Origin: an uncultured Bacteroidales bacterium
Lineage (GTDB): Bacteria; Bacteroidota; Bacteroidia; Bacteroidales; Muribaculaceae
Direction of reading: 5' to 3'
NCBI GenBank assembly: GCA_947573135.1
Contig: CANPDU010000027.1
Span: 1 to 44,943 of the forward strand
DNA: 44,943 nt
This document shows positions 41,624-44,943 of this stretch, piece after piece. Position numbers and translations under genes: made by a program. Every line of letters starts with the position of its first letter. Positions within the stretch are counted from its first letter, which is position 1. Under the pieces are notes generated by a model, which made no database searches, had not been told where the DNA came from, and saw only the letters and a program-made list of their open reading frames with translations.

Positions 41624-42625
41624 TTACATTATGCGTATGTTCTTATGACGGTGACGGTTTTTGTCCGACATGTCGATTTTCATCTTATAGCCGGCAAACA
41701 CTTCGTGGCTTCCTGACGAGGCTTTGGCGATAGCAGAGGTCGCGTAGTCGTAACTGTAGCCGATGAAGATATTCTTGAACTCGGCTGCAACTGTGGCTAT
41801 AATCGCGTCGCGCCATCTGTAGCCGAGACCGAAGGTGAGAAATTTGTCGTAACGGCAGCGGACAGTCGCTTCGCCGGTAGTGAAAGTGAAGTCACTCTTG
41901 ACCAGCACCGATGGAACTATTTCAAATAACGTGTTATTGATCGGAATATTGCTTATGGCGGTGAAATATAGGGTGCGCTTTGCCTGAAACTGAAACTCCT
42001 GGGTCGTGGTCTGCGATCCTGATGCGGTTTCGGCGGTCATTGTGACTGTCGGAGAGGTCAGGTGAGTGGCCGACAGGCCTGCACTGAAGTAACGGTGAGT
42101 GTACCATACGCCGAATGCGAGGTCGAGAGCTGTGCCATGGATATCCTGATCCGGGATGCCGTCGTCGTTACTGTCGTGGTAGTTGTCGTCGTCAGGGATG
42201 TAGACTTCCGAACCTTTGAAGCCCTGATCATAGAAGCCAATCTGCAGGCCGGCTGACAGCGATCCTCCCAAGAGACGCTTTGAATATGAGATTTGAGCTC
42301 CGGCGTTGAGCGAGTTGTAAAGACCGGCCTTGTCGGTGTCGAAAAGCACTCCTAATCCGATGCGCTTGCCGAAGAGTTTCAACGGCATGTCGGCAGTGGC
42401 TACGAAGTCGCGGGGAGCGTTATCGATACCGACCCACTGCATTCTCATGCCCCCCCTTATGCGAAGGAAGTCTGTCTGGCCTATGGCCGAGGGATTGAAA
42501 TAGGATGGCACTTCATAGTACTGCGAATATTGCGCGTCGGTCTGAGCGGCAGCATTCACGGTGGATATCGCCGCGGCGGCAGCAAGAATTGCAGATGAAA
42601 TATGTTTTCGGAATGACTGGCGCAT
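41624..42625 (-). CDS. porP: T9SS outer-membrane protein PorP/SprF
   Basis: This 333-residue beta-barrel has a signal peptide (ILAAAAAISTVNAAAQ) and the PorP/SprF start QYSQYYEVPSYFNPSAIG. The strands include LRIRGGMRMQW and GLGVLFDTDKAGLYNSLNAG, and the tail is basic. PorP proteins link the T9SS or its substrates to the outer membrane. The gene starts 3 bases after porT ends and leads the canonical porP-K-L-M-N order. A run of seven G occurs in the coding strand at about 42447. Confidence 0.93.
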   Translation of the reverse strand: MRQSFRKHISSAILAAAAAISTVNAAAQTDAQYSQYYEVPSYFNPSAIGQTDFLRIRGGMRMQWVGIDNAPRDFVATADMPLKLFGKRIGLGVLFDTDKAGLYNSLNAGAQISYSKRLLGGSLSAGLQIGFYDQGFKGSEVYIPDDDNYHDSNDDGIPDQDIHGTALDLAFGVWYTHRYFSAGLSATHLTSPTVTMTAETASGSQTTTQEFQFQAKRTLYFTAISNIPINNTLFEIVPSVLVKSDFTFTTGEATVRCRYDKFLTFGLGYRWRDAIIATVAAEFKNIFIGYSYDYATSAIAKASSGSHEVFAGYKMKIDMSDKNRHRHKNIRIM

Positions 42626-42628
42626 GAA

Positions 42629-43348
42629 TTATTCGAAATAAAAGGTCAGCACGATCATCTTTGACACCGCTTTCTTGACCGATTGAGTAAACTTAAGTTT
42701 CATAGGATCATCCTCGAGGTCGGGGCGGTCGTGGGTAATTACATCACCAAGGCCGAGACAGAATTTCAGTTCGGGGATGAGTTTGAAATATGGCAGATAA
42801 AAATCGCAGCCGAAACCGACCGACACATAAAAATCTGACGACTTGGTCTTAATGAAGTCGCTGCGTTTCTTGGCGACGTCAAATGCCGGCATAATGCCTG
42901 TCGTCACATACGGGCGGCAGTTGCGGTAACGTAAAGAAGCATATTTCAGATCAAGAGGCATCACGACAAATGTCGATTTGATGTTCTGTCTTTCGGTGGC
43001 ACCGTCAGTGACGTTATACATGCGTATGTCACGGCTGCCGAAGTACATGCCGGGCGAAAATCTCAGAGAAAAGTAATCGTTGAGTCTCAATGCTATCAGA
43101 CCGTTGACGCAAAAGCCCGGCTGATAGTTCGGCTGGTCGATGCGCCACTCTTCGCCTTGCTCGGTGATAAAACCGTTGTGGACAAAGCGTATGTCTTCGG
43201 CATGGGCTCCGATTGAAAAGCCAAGATGCCAACGCCGCAGATCGGCATAAGGACGATTCATCAGTTTGTCGTTGAAATCGCGGGCTCCTGCAGGCGATGC
43301 AGCAATAAGAAATCCGAGGACAGTTACTATGATTTTAATCACTTTCAT
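42629..43348 (-). CDS. porT: T9SS outer-membrane protein PorT
   Basis: This 239-residue protein has a signal peptide (VTVLGFLIAASPAGA) and an eight-stranded barrel pattern typical of PorT: LRRWHLGFSIGAHAEDIRFV, PGFCVNGLIALRLNDYFSLR, SPGMYFGSRDI, VVMPLDLKYASLRYRNCRPY and YVSVGFGCDFYLPYFKLIPE, ending in TFYFE. PorT is required for T9SS secretion in Porphyromonas, where it maps elsewhere on the chromosome. Here it is first in the porP-K-L-M-N operon. Confidence 0.85.
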   Translation of the reverse strand: MKVIKIIVTVLGFLIAASPAGARDFNDKLMNRPYADLRRWHLGFSIGAHAEDIRFVHNGFITEQGEEWRIDQPNYQPGFCVNGLIALRLNDYFSLRFSPGMYFGSRDIRMYNVTDGATERQNIKSTFVVMPLDLKYASLRYRNCRPYVTTGIMPAFDVAKKRSDFIKTKSSDFYVSVGFGCDFYLPYFKLIPELKFCLGLGDVITHDRPDLEDDPMKLKFTQSVKKAVSKMIVLTFYFE

Positions 43349-43382
43349 CAGATGATAAACGCTCTTGTAATAGAATTATTGT

Positions 43383-43390
43383 TATTTTTG
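43383..43390 (+). promoter_or_regulatory. -7 box of the Rossmann-protein gene
   Basis: TATTTTTG at 43383-43390 lies 18 bases before the ATG at 43409; a TTG at 43365-43367 is closer than usual (15 bases). It supports the short start. Confidence 0.5.
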
Positions 43391-43408
43391 CATCAAAATG
43401 CAACTCAT

Positions 43409-43969
43409 ATGGCCGACAATTACCTTGAGAAAAAGATGGAAGAATACCGCAGCGGAGCGCTGTCAAAGCCTGCTGCGAGGAGGCTGTCGCCGACAGGTGA
43501 ACGTCCCGGCACGGTCAGTTTCAGGATCGATCAGCTCAGAGTGCTGGTGACAGATGCATCCGACGATGTCGGTCGGGCCGTGGTCCGAAAACTACGTGGC
43601 GCAGGGTGCCGCGTAGCTTTTGTCTCCCCTGACATAAAAGACGGCCGCACACTGTCTCAGGCTACCGGTTCGCGGTTTTATCCCGTGCCGGTGGCTCATG
43701 ATATCATGGCTGATATAACTGAAGCGTGGGGAGGCCTTGATGCTCTGGTTGTTATTGGCGGCGATATTCCGTCCGATATCCCGACCGGCGGTCTGCGGCG
43801 CATTATAATATTGGCCGACACCCCGTCAATCCCTGATATCGCAGCCGGCGATAATCTGACAGTCAATGCGATATCTACGCGAAATATCAGTGCCGGGAAT
43901 GCTGCACACCTGTGTCTGTTTCTCTGTCTGAACGATTCCGACTTTATTGACAGAAGAGTGATAATGTAA
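43409..43969 (+). CDS. Shortened SDR-like Rossmann-fold protein
   Basis: This 186-residue protein opens with MADNYLEKKMEEYRSG, a start I recognise from Bacteroidales SDR-family proteins. A Rossmann-type segment follows (LRVLVTDASDDVGRAVVRKL, where the glycine-rich TGxxxGxG is degraded to TDASDDVG), then ALVVIGGDIP and NLTVNAIST. The catalytic YxxxK of short-chain dehydrogenases is missing and the protein stops about 60 residues short of a full SDR. It may therefore be non-enzymatic or a binding protein. A longer in-frame upstream extension overlaps porT on the other strand and is unlikely. The gene is divergent from porT. Confidence 0.65.
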   Translation: MADNYLEKKMEEYRSGALSKPAARRLSPTGERPGTVSFRIDQLRVLVTDASDDVGRAVVRKLRGAGCRVAFVSPDIKDGRTLSQATGSRFYPVPVAHDIMADITEAWGGLDALVVIGGDIPSDIPTGGLRRIIILADTPSIPDIAAGDNLTVNAISTRNISAGNAAHLCLFLCLNDSDFIDRRVIM

Positions 43970-43983
43970 ATCAGTACGTGTTT

Positions 43984-44865
43984 TCAGGAGCAGTCCCAGT
44001 AATACAATATATCCGTAAAGTCTTTTTCAATCAATTTATTGCGGTTAATGAAGAAGTGAGCAATACCCATGTCTCCCCATATCGACATGAACTCAGTTTC
44101 ATCTCCTTCATCAGAGCCTACCATTTGGAATAATTGCGTATCATATTTTGCATATCGTTCTTCGTCAAAGCGTGGGTCGGACTGAACAAATACGGGATAT
44201 CCTAATAAGCAATTTTCCTCATTGAAGGCACATTCAAACAACTCGTCTCCGGCATCAGAGTCCAAGCAATCATATAAATCACCGGTATTGTCTGCATTAT
44301 TTTCTATCTGCCAGCCATAGGATGCCGCCTTCTTAATGAACATTTCCTTAAAGTCGCCATATTCAGCAGATGCTCTTTTCTGTATATCGAAATCAAGCCC
44401 GATTTCACCGGTAATCGGTTCATAATCATTTGCAGACGCGTCCGCCACAGGAATATTCAACTTCACGACATCTCCTATCGTAACATTCTTGTTGATTGAA
44501 GGATGATATATTACACGGAAGTGATTGTCGTTGGTATAGTCATCAAGATCAGAGCCATATAAATAATCATCATCTGATAAGAGGAAAAATTGAAGTATAC
44601 CTTTATCAGGCAATAATCCGATGTCAGAATGACATGCATTGGACACTTCACTCAGATTAAATTGGGCAAGAAGTTTCAGTTTGTTGCCCTTTTTATCTGT
44701 CGGATATGGCTGTGAATTATCCCAATATGGCAGTCCTCCGAATTTACTGCCGGTAAGAGAAACCTTCTTCCGTTTATTTGGATAGATGAAAATTGTAGGC
44801 ACCCCGATTTCTTCGTTAAGTTCATCGGTGATTTTCCTGATTAATTTGAGTCTGTCTATTGCCAT
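43984..44865 (-). CDS. DUF1963 (YwqG family) protein
   Basis: This 293-residue soluble protein matches the YwqG/DUF1963 family: SLTGSKFGGLPYWD, QPYPTDKKGNKLKLLAQFNL, GILQFFLLSDDDYLYG, CLLGYPVFVQSDPR and a C-terminal MGIAHFFINRNKLIEKDF. Members are widespread, of unknown function, and often scattered near toxin-immunity loci. It is acidic and has no signal peptide. It is convergent with the Rossmann-fold gene with only 14 bases between stops. No promoter is recognised in the 78 bases remaining upstream. Confidence 0.85.
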   Translation of the reverse strand: MAIDRLKLIRKITDELNEEIGVPTIFIYPNKRKKVSLTGSKFGGLPYWDNSQPYPTDKKGNKLKLLAQFNLSEVSNACHSDIGLLPDKGILQFFLLSDDDYLYGSDLDDYTNDNHFRVIYHPSINKNVTIGDVVKLNIPVADASANDYEPITGEIGLDFDIQKRASAEYGDFKEMFIKKAASYGWQIENNADNTGDLYDCLDSDAGDELFECAFNEENCLLGYPVFVQSDPRFDEERYAKYDTQLFQMVGSDEGDETEFMSIWGDMGIAHFFINRNKLIEKDFTDILYYWDCS

Positions 44866-44943
44866 ATTGGTGTACCATTTATTTTTAAACCTGTTGGTTG
44901 AATTAAATTAGTGAATATTTTATCTTTCCAATCGGACGATGAT

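Noticed and set aside
42440-42455. Seven-G run in porP as a phase-variable coding tract
   Set aside because: It encodes a normal Arg-Gly-Gly-Met in a barrel strand, is short, and the frame is intact; no sign of selection for slippage.

Overview
The window looks like a chromosomal segment of a Bacteroidales bacterium, most likely a gut Muribaculaceae. This is judged from gene content: a complete type IX secretion (T9SS) core porP-K-L-M-N with porT, BACON and GH92 proteins, a TonB receptor, an OmpH lipoprotein and a DUF4295 ribosomal-operon protein. Many promoters also show the Bacteroidetes layout, TTG about 20 bases before TAnnTTTG, and Shine-Dalgarno sequences are absent. No rRNA, tRNA, CRISPR array or insertion sequence was found.

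Layout. 1-3.4 kb is a small accessory island between two 16-base direct repeats. It holds an AAA/DUF4143 ATPase, an AT-rich protein ending in a HEPN-like RX4H motif, a HicA/HicB toxin-antitoxin pair and a possible small RNA. 3.5-11.3 kb is housekeeping: a membrane protein, manA with a coupled acetyltransferase, tyrS, luxS, an OmpH lipoprotein, a 52-residue membrane protein missed by length filters, pepD and a secreted N-acetylmuramidase. 11.4-19.5 kb has a GH92 glycosidase, a TonB receptor, yidC and pyrG. 20.1-20.7 kb is rpmB-rpmG-DUF4295. 20.9-28.2 kb is a four-gene operon: a class A penicillin-binding protein, an FAD/Fe-S D-2-hydroxyacid dehydrogenase, a NagX/HGSNAT-like membrane protein and a BadF-type amino-sugar kinase. 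It can be read as cell-wall synthesis plus salvage of cell-wall sugars and D-lactate.

28.2-36.0 kb is an unnamed four-gene envelope operon on the minus strand: a PEGA/beta-barrel protein, a BACON lipoprotein, a large GLUG-repeat protein with a T9SS type-A sorting tail, and an LPP20-like secreted protein. It lies directly downstream of the T9SS operon (36.3-43.3 kb, porT-porP-porK-porL-porM-porN). Its inferred promoter has a run of eight G between the -33 and -7 boxes, leaving an 18-base spacer where other promoters here have mostly 19-21. That suggests ON/OFF or graded control by slippage. 43.4-44.9 kb carries a shortened Rossmann-fold protein and a DUF1963 (YwqG) protein.

The most unusual non-coding signal is a short unit seen three times: near 5.9 kb, at 11.35-11.43 kb and at 19.66-19.74 kb. 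Two copies are almost identical and run from a -7 box through a conserved leader to an intrinsic terminator with a GTGA tetraloop. The third keeps the leader and tetraloop but has a wholly different stem, which points to a conserved RNA structure.
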